Assembly: GCF_000621745.1 (NCBI RefSeq) | Contig: NZ_JHXK01000009.1 | Location: forward strand, 1 to 64,000 | From: Clostridium beijerinckii HUN142 | GTDB lineage: Bacteria; Bacillota; Clostridia; Clostridiales; Clostridiaceae | Length of the DNA: 64,000 nt | Reading direction: 5' to 3' | Part shown: piece by piece, positions 36,798 to 44,641 of the stretch | Layout of the letters: each line of letters starts with the position of its first letter | How positions within the stretch are numbered: position 1 is the stretch's first letter | The notes under the pieces: model-generated | Told to the model about the DNA's origin: nothing | Databases searched by the model: none | What the model saw: the letters and a program-made list of their open reading frames with translations, nothing else | Translations under genes and position numbers: made by a program

Positions 36798-38009
36798 TTA
36801 GTCAAATCTATTAACCTGAAAAAGTTTCAAATCTTCAGAAGCTGTTCCTAAATACAATTGACTAAGCATAATTCCGCCCAGTATAGCAAATAAAATACCA
36901 TTTGCACCATAACCTAAGCAATACCATAATTTTTTATTGTTTGGATCCTTTCCTAAAAAGCCTAAATTATCTTGTGTTGATGCAAATGCTCCACAATACC
37001 TATAATCTATTTCTATATTCAAGTCCGGAAATAAATTTTTAAGTTTTTGTTCTAATTTATCATATTGTATTTCACATAATTTCTCATTAAATATGTCTGG
37101 CATAAAATTTATATCTTTTCCTCCAATTATTATCCGATTGTCATTAGTAGTCCTAAAATAATTGTATGGAACCTCATTATCTCTAATTACTACACCCTTA
37201 TAGATTTCTCTAAGATTTTCTATTGGTTTTGTTACTATATTGAATGCTGTGGTTTTGATTCCAAATGCTCTTTTTGTAAAAAGTTGAGTATTATATCCTG
37301 CTGCGACTAATAAAATTTTACCTCTAACTTTATGCCCATACACGGTTTGTGATATAACTTCATTTTCAATGTAATTAATACATGTTACTTCTGAGTTTTC
37401 ATATACTCTTAATCCTTTTTTACAACTTGAATCAAGTAATGCATGAGTAAATTTATATGGATCAAATTGCGCTCCTCCACCTTTGCTAAGCACTCCAGCC
37501 TTTACATCAAAAGAAAAAGGATTATTAGTTTCATCAATAAATTCTACCGGAAATCCAGCCTCATATCTAATCTTATATTCCTGCTCAATTTCCTTTCTCT
37601 CAATCTTTTTATCTGTATACAAGAAACTATCAGTTTTCTTAAAATCGCAGGTATTTCCATACTTATTTATAAATTCCTCTATTTCATCTAATGCTTTTAT
37701 TCCTAATTTATATGACTTTATAACATTATCTATAGACGTATAGGCTTTTAATTCCATAGCCTTACTATCGAGTTCATATTGAAGAAGTGAAGTAGTTATA
37801 CTAGTACTGCCATGAGCTATTCTTGATTTCTCTAGAATAACAGCATCAATATTATTTTTAGCAAAATAATACCCTAAAATTGCTCCAGTAACTCCCCCTC
37901 CAACTATTATAACCTCTGTATTAATATCTTCTGTTAGATACTCATATTGTTTTTTAAGTTTATTAATTCTTCTAAAGAAACATTCTCCCTGTACATACTG
38001 TATATTCAT
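36798..38009 (-). CDS. FAD-dependent oxidoreductase (DAO family)
   Basis: The 403-residue flavoprotein has the FAD fold VIIVGGGVTGAILGYYFAKNNIDAVILEK (about 33-61), an R/GSTS loop (AHGSTSITTSLLQYELD) and the C-terminal CLGYGANGILFAILGG. It is of the glycine/D-amino-acid oxidase superfamily, in the group related to YurR/PuuB-like oxidases. The substrate is unknown. No companion genes are next to it. Ribosome binding is weak, and a start about 27 residues in is possible. Confidence 0.85.
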   Translation of the reverse strand: MNIQYVQGECFFRRINKLKKQYEYLTEDINTEVIIVGGGVTGAILGYYFAKNNIDAVILEKSRIAHGSTSITTSLLQYELDSKAMELKAYTSIDNVIKSYKLGIKALDEIEEFINKYGNTCDFKKTDSFLYTDKKIERKEIEQEYKIRYEAGFPVEFIDETNNPFSFDVKAGVLSKGGGAQFDPYKFTHALLDSSCKKGLRVYENSEVTCINYIENEVISQTVYGHKVRGKILLVAAGYNTQLFTKRAFGIKTTAFNIVTKPIENLREIYKGVVIRDNEVPYNYFRTTNDNRIIIGGKDINFMPDIFNEKLCEIQYDKLEQKLKNLFPDLNIEIDYRYCGAFASTQDNLGFLGKDPNNKKLWYCLGYGANGILFAILGGIMLSQLYLGTASEDLKLFQVNRFD

Positions 38010-38241
38010 AATAACTATCTACTCCCTTAAGTTTTAACTAAATTATAATGAAATTATTATTTGCCAAAATACTTTTAATATGTATAACAATAAATTGATA
38101 CACATGACGTCCAGCATCAGAAGTCATATTTCAAGCGATACTCATTTATATGCTCTTTTTAATGGAGTAGGTAGTTTTTTATAAAGAGTATGTCAATATA
38201 ATATCCATTGAGGAGTAGAAGCATCGTCTCCCCAAAAAAAC

Positions 38242-38283
38242 AAATAGCCTTAAACATTTTATATCAATGTGTAAGGCTATTTT
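38242..38283 (-). terminator. terminator after CDF gene
   Basis: AAATAGCCTTA and TAAGGCTATTT pair around an inner ACATT/AATGT stem. Leftward it is followed by GTTTTTTTGG. It lies 22 bases beyond the CDF stop. Confidence 0.85.
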
Positions 38284-38304
38284 AGCATTTGTTTTATATA
38301 TCAT

Positions 38305-39486
38305 TTAGTAAAACTCTCTATCGAAAGTAACGATACTCCTATAAGAAGGATTAATACTATATATAATATCTTGTATTTGAGCTTGCAGTTCTTTTTTTTC
38401 ATTATCTTTAAAACTGGTCTTGTCCAATACCACATCAAATAATATGGTTTTTTCTTCATTTCCTCCAACAACTCTAAAATCATGCATAGATACTATACCA
38501 TTTATTCCTTTAATCTTTTTATAAACTTCTTGTTTTAAGGCCACGATCTCAGGGCTGTCTGTATTAATTGGGTCCATATGAATAGAAAGATATACATTCA
38601 TTCGTTTACCAATTTCCTTTTCAGCATCATCTATAACATCATGAAGTTCCATAATGGATATATTACTTGGAACCTCAGCATGCAAGGAAGCAATGTATCT
38701 ACCTGGACCATAATTATGAATTACAAGATCGTGCACTCCGCATATATATTTATAACTTATTACACTGCTTTTTAATTCTTCTACAAATTCTTTTTCTGGT
38801 GCCTTACCAATTAAAGTACCAAGCATTTCTCTTCCAAGTTCTATACCTGAATGGAAAATAAAAAGAGATACAATGACTCCTATATATCCATCAATAGGAA
38901 AGGTTGTAAATCTTGTAATAAGCAACGAAAATGTAACCATAGACAGCACTAAGATATCAGTAAAGGATTCTAACGCTGATGCCTTAAGTGCAGATGAATC
39001 AATAGCATCACCTATATAATTTGTAAACCTGTTAAGAAAAACTTGTAATGGTATCGCACACAGCATGCAAATAAAACTTACTTTATTAAAAGGTATATTT
39101 ACAGGATGTAAAACACGTAAAAATGAACTTCTTAAAAATTCAAATCCTACTACAAGTATGGCACCAGAAAATAAGAGCGCAGTTATATACTCTATTCTTC
39201 CATAACCAAAAGGATGCTTATCATCTGCCGGACGATTTGCAAGTTTAAAACTAAATATTGTAACTAACGAAGATAGTGCATCAGTCAGATTATGAAAAGC
39301 ATCTGCTGTAATGGCTATACTGTTTAGAAATAAACCAATAACAATTTCTAAAACAAGAATAGAAGAATTTATTATTATCCCAACATTTCCTCCAAGAGTC
39401 CCGTAGGATTGTCTGACTGATTGACAATTTACATTTTTGTGGTCTTTCACAAATTTTCTTATTAAAAAATCGAAAATAAATTTCAT
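38305..39486 (-). CDS. cation diffusion facilitator (CDF) transporter
   Basis: The 393-residue metal/proton antiporter has six TM helices: TM1 with NSSILVLEIVIGLFLN, TM2 with ITADAFHNLTDALSS (metal site HxxxD), and TM5 with ALKASALESFTDILVL. HPFGYGRIEYI marks the loop after TM2, and a C-terminal ferredoxin-like domain (about 220-300) has ELHDVIDDAEKEIGKRMNVYLSIHMDP. An extra cytosolic tail of about 80 residues is present. Substrate is probably Zn, Mn or Fe. Two deleted copies of this gene lie at 36.6 and 49.7 kb. Confidence 0.93.
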   Translation of the reverse strand: MKFIFDFLIRKFVKDHKNVNCQSVRQSYGTLGGNVGIIINSSILVLEIVIGLFLNSIAITADAFHNLTDALSSLVTIFSFKLANRPADDKHPFGYGRIEYITALLFSGAILVVGFEFLRSSFLRVLHPVNIPFNKVSFICMLCAIPLQVFLNRFTNYIGDAIDSSALKASALESFTDILVLSMVTFSLLITRFTTFPIDGYIGVIVSLFIFHSGIELGREMLGTLIGKAPEKEFVEELKSSVISYKYICGVHDLVIHNYGPGRYIASLHAEVPSNISIMELHDVIDDAEKEIGKRMNVYLSIHMDPINTDSPEIVALKQEVYKKIKGINGIVSMHDFRVVGGNEEKTILFDVVLDKTSFKDNEKKELQAQIQDIIYSINPSYRSIVTFDREFY

Positions 39487-39735
39487 ATATTTCGCCTTCC
39501 ATCATGTTATCTTATTTATTCCACGTATGTTTATATATGCGTTTAATCAATAAATTAACACTATAAACTAACTCCATAATCCAGCGTATTATTAAATTTT
39601 ATACAACAAACTTACTTGTATGGGATTTTATATTAATAATAGTTATCAGCTTACTAACATTAAGAAGAATCTCTTAGTGATGCATATTAACTTTATTTAG
39701 TTTTATCAATTTCGTCGTTAAATGGGCGGCAAAAA

Positions 39736-39778
39736 CCTCATTTATTACTGATGTGGTTCACCCTTAATTATCCTAAAC
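39736..39778. repeat. hairpin repeat, family B (CCTCATTTA variant)
   Basis: CCTCATTTATTACTGATG, TGGTTCACCCTTAATTATCC and TAAACC follow in order. It closely matches 58946-58987 (CCTCATTTACTTATGATACGGTTCACCCTTCATTATCCTAAGC split over the same parts). The two are 19 kb apart in unrelated gaps. Confidence 0.65.
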
Positions 39779-39876
39779 CTTGTTTAGAAGTTTGTATCTT
39801 ATTAAGTCGCATCAGCAACTTCCGATTATAGACATTATGAGTATCTCAAAATTCTACTTTCCTATTTTCTTTTCAA

Positions 39877-39932
39877 AGTATAATAAGGATAGCCTATCTA
39901 TCTCCTCATAAATAGTCTATCCTCATTATACT
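39877..39932 (-). terminator. long imperfect hairpin
   Basis: AGTATAAT-A-AGGATAG-C-CTAT pairs with ATAG-T-CTATCCT-C-ATTATACT, about 20 bp with three mismatches. A TTTTTT run follows on the right and AAAG on the left. It lies 365 bases beyond the end of the ferredoxin-flavodoxin gene, so it may instead be a repeat. Confidence 0.45.
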
Positions 39933-40297
39933 GCAATTTTTTCAAATTACCCCCAATACATGTATAATATATTAATACAATTATTCATAGCTCTTGCTAG
40001 CATATGTAAGAATTAGTTATTGATTTGATTATTTAGTTTACAATAGTAATTTATTCCGCAATATGTTGAATATCAGATCAAACTAAAAGTTAATACAGAA
40101 GAAAAATATTATGATTTTGATCATTTGTAATATATATACATAAAAATACCGTAACTGAGAGAAACCTAATTTAAAATTGTTATATAATGTTTTACTTTTT
40201 TATTGTAATTATCGTTCAATGATTTCAAGTGTTAGAGTGAATCTATTCCACCTCATACCGTATCAAAACCCGAATAACTTTTCAGCATTCCCGTGAG

Positions 40298-41113
40298 CTA
40301 TCTTTTGCATTCAGCCGCAGATTCACTCATATCTTTTACAGTTACAAGAGGATTTGTATACCGTTTTTTACGCAAGGTTATATTTTTATATTCAATTGCA
40401 TTTTTCGGACACCAATTGATGCACGCAAGACATTGCTGGCATCGATCATTCCATTTCGGTCTCCCGTTGACGATTTCAATATTGTTTACTGGACATACCG
40501 ATTTACAGCGTTCACAGCTTATGCAACGATTGTCAACCTGAAAGTTTTTTGCTTCGTTAATCAATTTGGAAGCCAATTTTTCTTTTTTGAAAAAAGAATA
40601 TGGATGTACATGTTTCAATAAGGGTTTTTTCTCAATTCCTATCCGTTTACGTACTTTTATTATTCCAGCGATCTCTTTTACCTTTAGTTTTTCCTGTCTA
40701 AACAAATCGTCTCTCTTTGAATCGCTTGGAGGCTTTATCCCCAAAGGGTTGATGATATAGTTATACGGTAATAAAAGGTGAAAACCGGCAGCCAATTCAG
40801 TTCCCTGCTCGGACAAAAGATTTGAAAGTTGAGTTAAAGCATAACCTTGAAATGATCTACTGTTAACAACAGCAAAAATATACTTCGATTTGTTAAGTTG
40901 TAATTTTTTTATGAAATCCTGTACGATAACAGGCATAACCTGGTAATATAAAGGAAATACGAAACCTACGCATTCACCCGATACATCAATCTCAGATTCT
41001 TGTATCGCTTTAGGAATGGATATTATCCTAGCATCCCCTATTTCATCAGCAAGATCACGTGAAAGCATCAGACTGTTTCCAGTACCTGTAAAATAGAATA
41101 TTGTTGTTCTCAT
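40298..41113 (-). CDS. EFR1-family flavodoxin/ferredoxin fusion protein
   Basis: The 271-residue protein has a flavodoxin-like N-terminus with FMN loop FYFTGTGNSLMLS (about 6-18), VGFVFPLYYQVMP, and FAVVNSRSFQGYAL. It ends with two [4Fe-4S] motifs, CISCERCKSVCP (about 197-208) and CQQCLACINWCP (226-237). EFR1 proteins are electron carriers or reductases of anaerobes. A degraded relative lies immediately upstream at 41347-41665. Base composition is a bit more GC-rich than the average here. Confidence 0.88.
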   Translation of the reverse strand: MRTTIFYFTGTGNSLMLSRDLADEIGDARIISIPKAIQESEIDVSGECVGFVFPLYYQVMPVIVQDFIKKLQLNKSKYIFAVVNSRSFQGYALTQLSNLLSEQGTELAAGFHLLLPYNYIINPLGIKPPSDSKRDDLFRQEKLKVKEIAGIIKVRKRIGIEKKPLLKHVHPYSFFKKEKLASKLINEAKNFQVDNRCISCERCKSVCPVNNIEIVNGRPKWNDRCQQCLACINWCPKNAIEYKNITLRKKRYTNPLVTVKDMSESAAECKR

Positions 41114-41184
41114 GTTTTTAATCCCCTTCCTTGATTGTTTTAAACTTCAAAAACTAACGAATTATAAAATAGGAATTACATTTT

Positions 41185-41346
41185 TTATGTCTGCAGATTC
41201 AATAATTTAGTTACTTCATTCACAATCTCTTCATTAACTTTACAGAACAAAAACTTACCCCTTTTCTCGGTATAAATTAACTCAGCATTAGCCAATTCCT
41301 TAAGATGATGTGAAATAGTAGGAGCACCAATGTTAAAGCACTTCAT
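41185..41346 (-). pseudogene. ArsR-family regulator, 3' fragment
   Basis: The final 54 codons of an ArsR winged helix survive: FNIGAPTISHHLKELANAEL, then IYTEKRGKFLFCKVNEEIVN and EVTKLL. The first helices are missing. In their place, the same frame runs into a flavodoxin-like segment, so the gene has been joined in frame to a different gene. TTG codons could start a 65-residue peptide, but no ribosome binding site is seen. A functional product is unlikely. Confidence 0.7.
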
Positions 41347-41665
41347 GAAATGCGAAGCAAAGCATCCTTTTTCTTTTAACAAAGCATTTGCTTGAGGAAT
41401 GGCATTACCAGTTATACCGAGACAGGTTGCAACAGCAAATAGGTATGTGTTGTCCTATTTCAACAGACTAGATTTGCTTAAAAAATCTGAAACCATGATC
41501 AGCAACCCCCACCCATAGGTCGGAAATACAAATCCTATACGTTCATAGCCGACAGGTAATTCAGTATCAACGCCTTTCTGAATCGCTGTAATTTCACAAT
41601 CAGATAATTTCCGCCGCAATATGCATGCTGTTTCCCGTGCCAGTAAAAAAGTATATTCTATTCAC
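41347..41665 (-). pseudogene. EFR1-like flavodoxin 5' fragment, frameshifted
   Basis: GTG at 41665, with AGGAGGT 7 bases upstream, overlaps the end of the MerR gene. It opens NRIYFFTGTGNSMHIAAEI and then breaks at about 41605. The next frame carries on as KLSDCEITAIQKGVDTELPV and YERIGFVFPTYGWG, ending LLK-TAG. After the stop the same frame continues with TYLFAVATCLGITGNAIPQA and LLKEKG. This aligns with residues 3-110 of the intact EFR1 protein at 40298 (IFYFTGTGNS, VGFVFPLYY, YIFAVVNS, LLSEQG). It then passes directly into ArsR sequence. Confidence 0.72.
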
Positions 41666-42095
41666 TATTGTTACCTCCTGTCATCGTTTGATAGACATCT
41701 GTAACAAATTTATCAATTTTAGCCATGTCAGACGGACTTTTTTTATTTTTCATTAGCACTCCTGCTTGATCAATAAATCCAACCATTGAATGATAAAGTT
41801 CGATCCTTTTTAACAAATCCGCTTTCTTCTCACTCATAATATGCAATAACAATGGGCAATTGCTAATATTACGCTCACGTTTGAAATCTAATACCTCCTT
41901 TATTTCCAGCAAAGTGAAACCACTGAATTTCAAAACTTCTGTGTATTGAAGGTGGAGGACATCCTGCTCTGTATAGTAGCGGTATCTATTATTTGCCCGT
42001 TGAGGTACGACTAATCCAATTTGGTCATAATAACGCAAGGTAGCTTTGGGCAGTATAAGCATTTTTGATACTTCTTTAATGGTATATTCCTTCAT
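41658..42095 (-). CDS. MerR-family regulator
   Basis: The 145-residue protein starts with MKEYTIKEVSKMLILPKATLRYYDQIGLV, a MerR HTH (residues 1-70) with the RYRYYTEQDVLHLQYTEVLKF wing. A coiled dimer helix and a short effector tail follow. ATG at 42095 has AAGGAGGG 8 bases upstream; the longer frame from 42161 runs through the promoter. The dead flavodoxin gene overlaps its stop, so the regulator has outlived its neighbour. Its own promoter has the 19-bp spacer typical of MerR targets. Confidence 0.9.
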   Translation of the reverse strand: MKEYTIKEVSKMLILPKATLRYYDQIGLVVPQRANNRYRYYTEQDVLHLQYTEVLKFSGFTLLEIKEVLDFKRERNISNCPLLLHIMSEKKADLLKRIELYHSMVGFIDQAGVLMKNKKSPSDMAKIDKFVTDVYQTMTGGNNSE

Positions 42096-42114
42096 ACAAA
42101 CCCTCCTTGTGACA

Positions 42115-42145
42115 ATAATAACATTAAAGTATACTTGAATGTCAA
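42115..42145 (-). promoter_or_regulatory. MerR-type promoter with operator dyad
   Basis: Leftward, TTGACA (42145-42140) and TATTAT (42120-42115) are 19 bases apart, which is longer than normal and characteristic of MerR-activated promoters. The spacer region holds the dyad ACATT-C-AAGTATACTT-T-AATGT (42121-42142), perfect but for the mirrored C/T. It lies 20 bases before the MerR start, so the regulator most likely controls itself. Confidence 0.75.
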
Positions 42146-42204
42146 TAGCTGTTTCTATCAAAGGTGTAAAAATGCACCCCCTAAAATTCGGAAGAATAAA
42201 TGAG

Positions 42205-42413
42205 TTATTCTGAGTCCAAGCTTAATATTGTTTCAGCTTCACTTAATTTTGTTAATTCAACACTTGTCCTCCATAAATTTTTCCTATTTTCTTTGTTATA
42301 TAGGAGAGCTCTGAAGATTTTATTTCTCTTGTACCTTCAAAATATCTGCCTGTAGTAACTTTAAATTCAGAATTAATTACCAGCAATGCTAATGCTTTAC
42401 CTGATATATTACA
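42205..42413 (-). pseudogene. short-chain dehydrogenase C-terminal fragment
   Basis: A leftward frame GKALALLVINSEFKVTTGRYFEGTREIKSSELSY and, after a frameshift, LWRTSVELTKLSEAETILSL-stop match the end of SDR enzymes of the type KYFEG..IKSSELSY..LW..SVELT. The catalytic and NAD domains are absent. It lies upstream of MerR, facing the same way. Confidence 0.6.
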
Positions 42414-42478
42414 TCATTAACATTTAGTAAAATTAAAGTTAAAATTGGAAAATAAATAATTATATCTAGATGTGCAGT

Positions 42479-42673
42479 TTATGTATATTTTATAAATAAG
42501 GACGATTTACCTGCAGTCATTACGACTGAAAATAAGGTAGTTTTTTCAGTATCCCATCTTTCTAAGCACGCAAGTACATATTGATTTATTACTTCTATCT
42601 CCCTTAACTTTTCCACTACATCCGGTAAATTCTCATCTATATTTTTAAGCCAACTACTTACTGCCATAGCCAT
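42479..42673 (-). CDS. short unrecognised open frame
   Basis: It has 64 codons with AGAGGA before the ATG. The text MAVSSWLKNIDENLPDVVEKL is helical and polar and resembles no family I know. It sits in a stretch dense with remnants. It could be a small gene or a fragment. Confidence 0.3.
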   Translation of the reverse strand: MAMAVSSWLKNIDENLPDVVEKLREIEVINQYVLACLERWDTEKTTLFSVVMTAGKSSLFIKYT

Positions 42674-42681
42674 TCCTCTTC

Positions 42682-42717
42682 AAGCAAATTCCCTTCGCTC
42701 ATAAAAACCCCCGGAGT
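42682..42717 (-). repeat. repeat GCAAATTC-CTTCGCTCATAA, copy 1
   Basis: GCAAATTCCCTTCGCTCATAA followed by a C-run and GGAGTTTTT. The same 20-base core is at 43744 with one change. Here the run CTCC/GGGG with flanking A and T tracts could also serve as a terminator right at the end of the DUF2809 gene, which it overlaps. Confidence 0.5.
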
Positions 42718-43139
42718 TTTTGTGGATTTAATAAGCTTTTATAATTCCAGCTTAATATCAATGCGGTTCCAGCCAAATAGCATAATATATCTTTCCAGTC
42801 ACATGTAGAACCAATGATAACTCCAAGCACAGACTTCCTTCCAATTTTAAGAATATCAATCAGGTTAGCACCCTGTAAAAGCTCTATACAAACTCCAAAT
42901 AAGAACAATCCCAATGGAAGATATAATATTGTAACTTTGTTGTCCTCCACCCAAAACATCCGTATAAATGTGTATAATAAAGGAATTATTAGCACATCTC
43001 CTCCATAATCACGAATAAAACCGTGATGCATAAATACTCCAATAAATATCTCAATTATCAGCAACATGACAAACATAATTATATATTTTATATGCTTTTT
43101 TATTATTCTCACCACTCTTTCATATTTACTGTAAACCAA
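42699..43139 (-). CDS. DUF2809 family membrane protein
   Basis: The 146-residue protein has four TM segments. The features are IEIFIGVFMHHGFIRDYGGDVL in TM1 and loop, LLYTFIRMF, LPLGLFLFGVCIELLQG and the end GSTCDWKDILCYLAGTAL. The last segment is the DUF2809 signature (ELxQ..DxxDxxxNxxG-like, as in VanZ). Function is unknown. It faces the DUF6688 remnant upstream. Confidence 0.85.
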   Translation of the reverse strand: MVYSKYERVVRIIKKHIKYIIMFVMLLIIEIFIGVFMHHGFIRDYGGDVLIIPLLYTFIRMFWVEDNKVTILYLPLGLFLFGVCIELLQGANLIDILKIGRKSVLGVIIGSTCDWKDILCYLAGTALILSWNYKSLLNPQKLRGFL

Positions 43140-43149
43140 TTTTTATTCC

Positions 43150-43385
43150 TTATTTTTGTGGCAGATACTGCACTGCAATCCGATTTTCAGGATTCACATC
43201 ACAGAAATACAGTACTATCAAAAACAGCCATTCTAATGGCTTCACAATAAAATACACCATATCTGCCATACATGAACAATGTATCATCTTCGCAATCGGA
43301 AATCCATAAGTATCATAAAAATGCCGGATATTCTTATGAAACATTGGTGTCCTCTCTTCCAGAATCTGCTCAAATGCATTATTAC
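43150..43385 (-). pseudogene. DUF6688-like protein, C-terminal fragment
   Basis: Leftward frame: LEERTPMFHKNIRHFYDTYG, FPIAKMIHCSCMADMVYFIV, KPLEWLFLIVLYFCDVNPEN and the end RIAVQYLPQK. It resembles the last 70 residues of DUF6688 proteins (..DKYGYPLSK..ADIVYFLMKPLEWIFLIVLYL..ENRIA.QY). Nothing before it matches. It ends where RodA/FtsW sequence on the other strand begins, which marks the break. Confidence 0.5.
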
Positions 43386-43693
43386 AGCCATCTGAAGTGG
43401 CTAAGTTTTCTATAATTTTAATGTTATCTAAATTATTAGATGATATGAATTGTAATATTAATGATTGGAAAAACCTTGGAAAAATTTTATTTTATGCTGC
43501 ACTTCCTATGGGGTTAATTTTAATTCAAAAAGATATGGGAATGACAATGGTATGTTTCTTTATTATTTTAGGTATGATGTATATAGCTGGATTAGATGCG
43601 AAAATAATATTAAGTGGATTTACTACCATGGTATTGACCATTGCTCTTTTATATTCTAAACATTATGTACCGGTTGTGAAAAAAAATAGGTAG
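43373..43693 (+). pseudogene. RodA/FtsW fragment
   Basis: A rightward frame reads LLQPSEVAKFSIILMLSKLL, then INDWKNLGKILFYAALPMGL, ILIQKDMGMTMVCFFIILGM and MYIAGLDAKII. This is the middle of a SEDS peptidoglycan polymerase (QPSE.AK and QPDMGT motifs, here QKDMGM). Both ends are missing. Full-length RodA is about 370-400 residues. It ends near group II intron-like sequence. Confidence 0.75.
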
Positions 43694-43722
43694 GCAAAAT
43701 AATTACCCACCTACTACTCGAT
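43666..43722 (+). mobile_element. possible group II intron 3' end
   Basis: TATGTACCGGTTGTGA is followed by a GGTAGG-to-CCCACCTAC hairpin and then CTACTCGAT. It has the same end as the candidate at 954-1029 (CCTACTCGAT). It follows the RodA fragment directly. Weak on its own. Confidence 0.3.
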
Positions 43723-43743
43723 TGCCAAACTATAGCTGTTTTT

Positions 43744-43782
43744 CAGCAAATTCGCTTCGCTCATAACCCCCCCCGTTTTTTT
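43744..43782 (-). repeat. repeat GCAAATTC-CTTCGCTCATAA, copy 2
   Basis: GCAAATTCGCTTCGCTCATAA then a run of eight C and seven T. It lies about 35 bases beyond the stop of the TetR gene at 43818, the same place relative to a leftward gene as copy 1. Confidence 0.5.
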
Positions 43783-43817
43783 GTGAAGGAAGAATAACTG
43801 AACTTGATACAGTTTGA

Positions 43818-44387
43818 TTAATTAGGATACGGTGAATTAGGCATAACTTGAATACGTTCCAACAGTGACCACAATTGTTCTGCTATATCATTAGCTGGAA
43901 TAGGTATTGATTCGATAATCCACCATTCTAGTAAACCAACAATAGCTGAAGACAGAAACTGTAACGTCACCTCTTTGTTCATATCTCGTTTTATGCTGCT
44001 GGCATCTATCACCTTACTAAGGTTACCTAGAATCACATCCATCATGAGGCTTCTGAAAGCAGGGATTCCTTTGTTAACTAACAAAGTAGTATATATGAAA
44101 GCATGTTGTTCCAAATACTCAAATGTGCGAATAATAAAGGATTTTGAAAGTAAAAGCGTAGTACCGTCGAGAGTCATGCAGCTTTCAAATAATTTTTTAA
44201 AATAAATATCAATACATTTATCCAGCAAATCAAATTTGTCAATGTAGTGCAAGTAAACGGTTCCTCGGCTAACATCTGCTCGATCTGCTATTTCATTAAT
44301 TGTAATATCTTCAAATTCTTTCTCTGCGAGCAGTTGGATAAATGCTCCGATAATTGCTTTTTGTGTTTTTAGTATTCGTCTATCCAT
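43818..44387 (-). CDS. TetR/AcrR-family regulator (paralogue of the one at 6961)
   Basis: The 189-residue protein has an HTH at residues 5-50 (ITINEIADRADVSRGTVYLHYIDKFDL) and the C-terminal LLEWWIIESIPIPANDIAEQLW. It is alignable end to end with the regulator at 6961-7509 (DRRI.K.. start, LEWWI end). GGAGGGT precedes the ATG. It is divergent from an oxidoreductase that is also a paralogue of its counterpart's neighbour. Confidence 0.9.
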   Translation of the reverse strand: MDRRILKTQKAIIGAFIQLLAEKEFEDITINEIADRADVSRGTVYLHYIDKFDLLDKCIDIYFKKLFESCMTLDGTTLLLSKSFIIRTFEYLEQHAFIYTTLLVNKGIPAFRSLMMDVILGNLSKVIDASSIKRDMNKEVTLQFLSSAIVGLLEWWIIESIPIPANDIAEQLWSLLERIQVMPNSPYPN

Positions 44388-44641
44388 AAGACCCTCCTTA
44401 AGATATTATGTGATTTTTTCAATAAATTTAACTATACGCATTTTGCTATATGAAATATTTATTAGTTAATGAACGATAAATGAAATTTTGTTAATTAATG
44501 AACAATTGCAGTTATTTTAACAATTGAAGCGAACAAGTAACTTTGTTAATATCACATTATCAGACAATAGTTAATAAGTAAACAAGTGTTTATAAATTAT
44601 TAATTGGCTGAAACAAACTTTAAAAATAGGAGGAATTTATT

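Larger units (their letters stand above)
39487..40297. other. 811-base intergenic region with repeats
   Basis: No gene is recognised. It holds a family B repeat (39736-39778) and a long hairpin (39877-39932). At 40250-40275 it holds the partial match CCTCATACCGTATCAAAAC, probably another family B trace. Confidence 0.6.
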
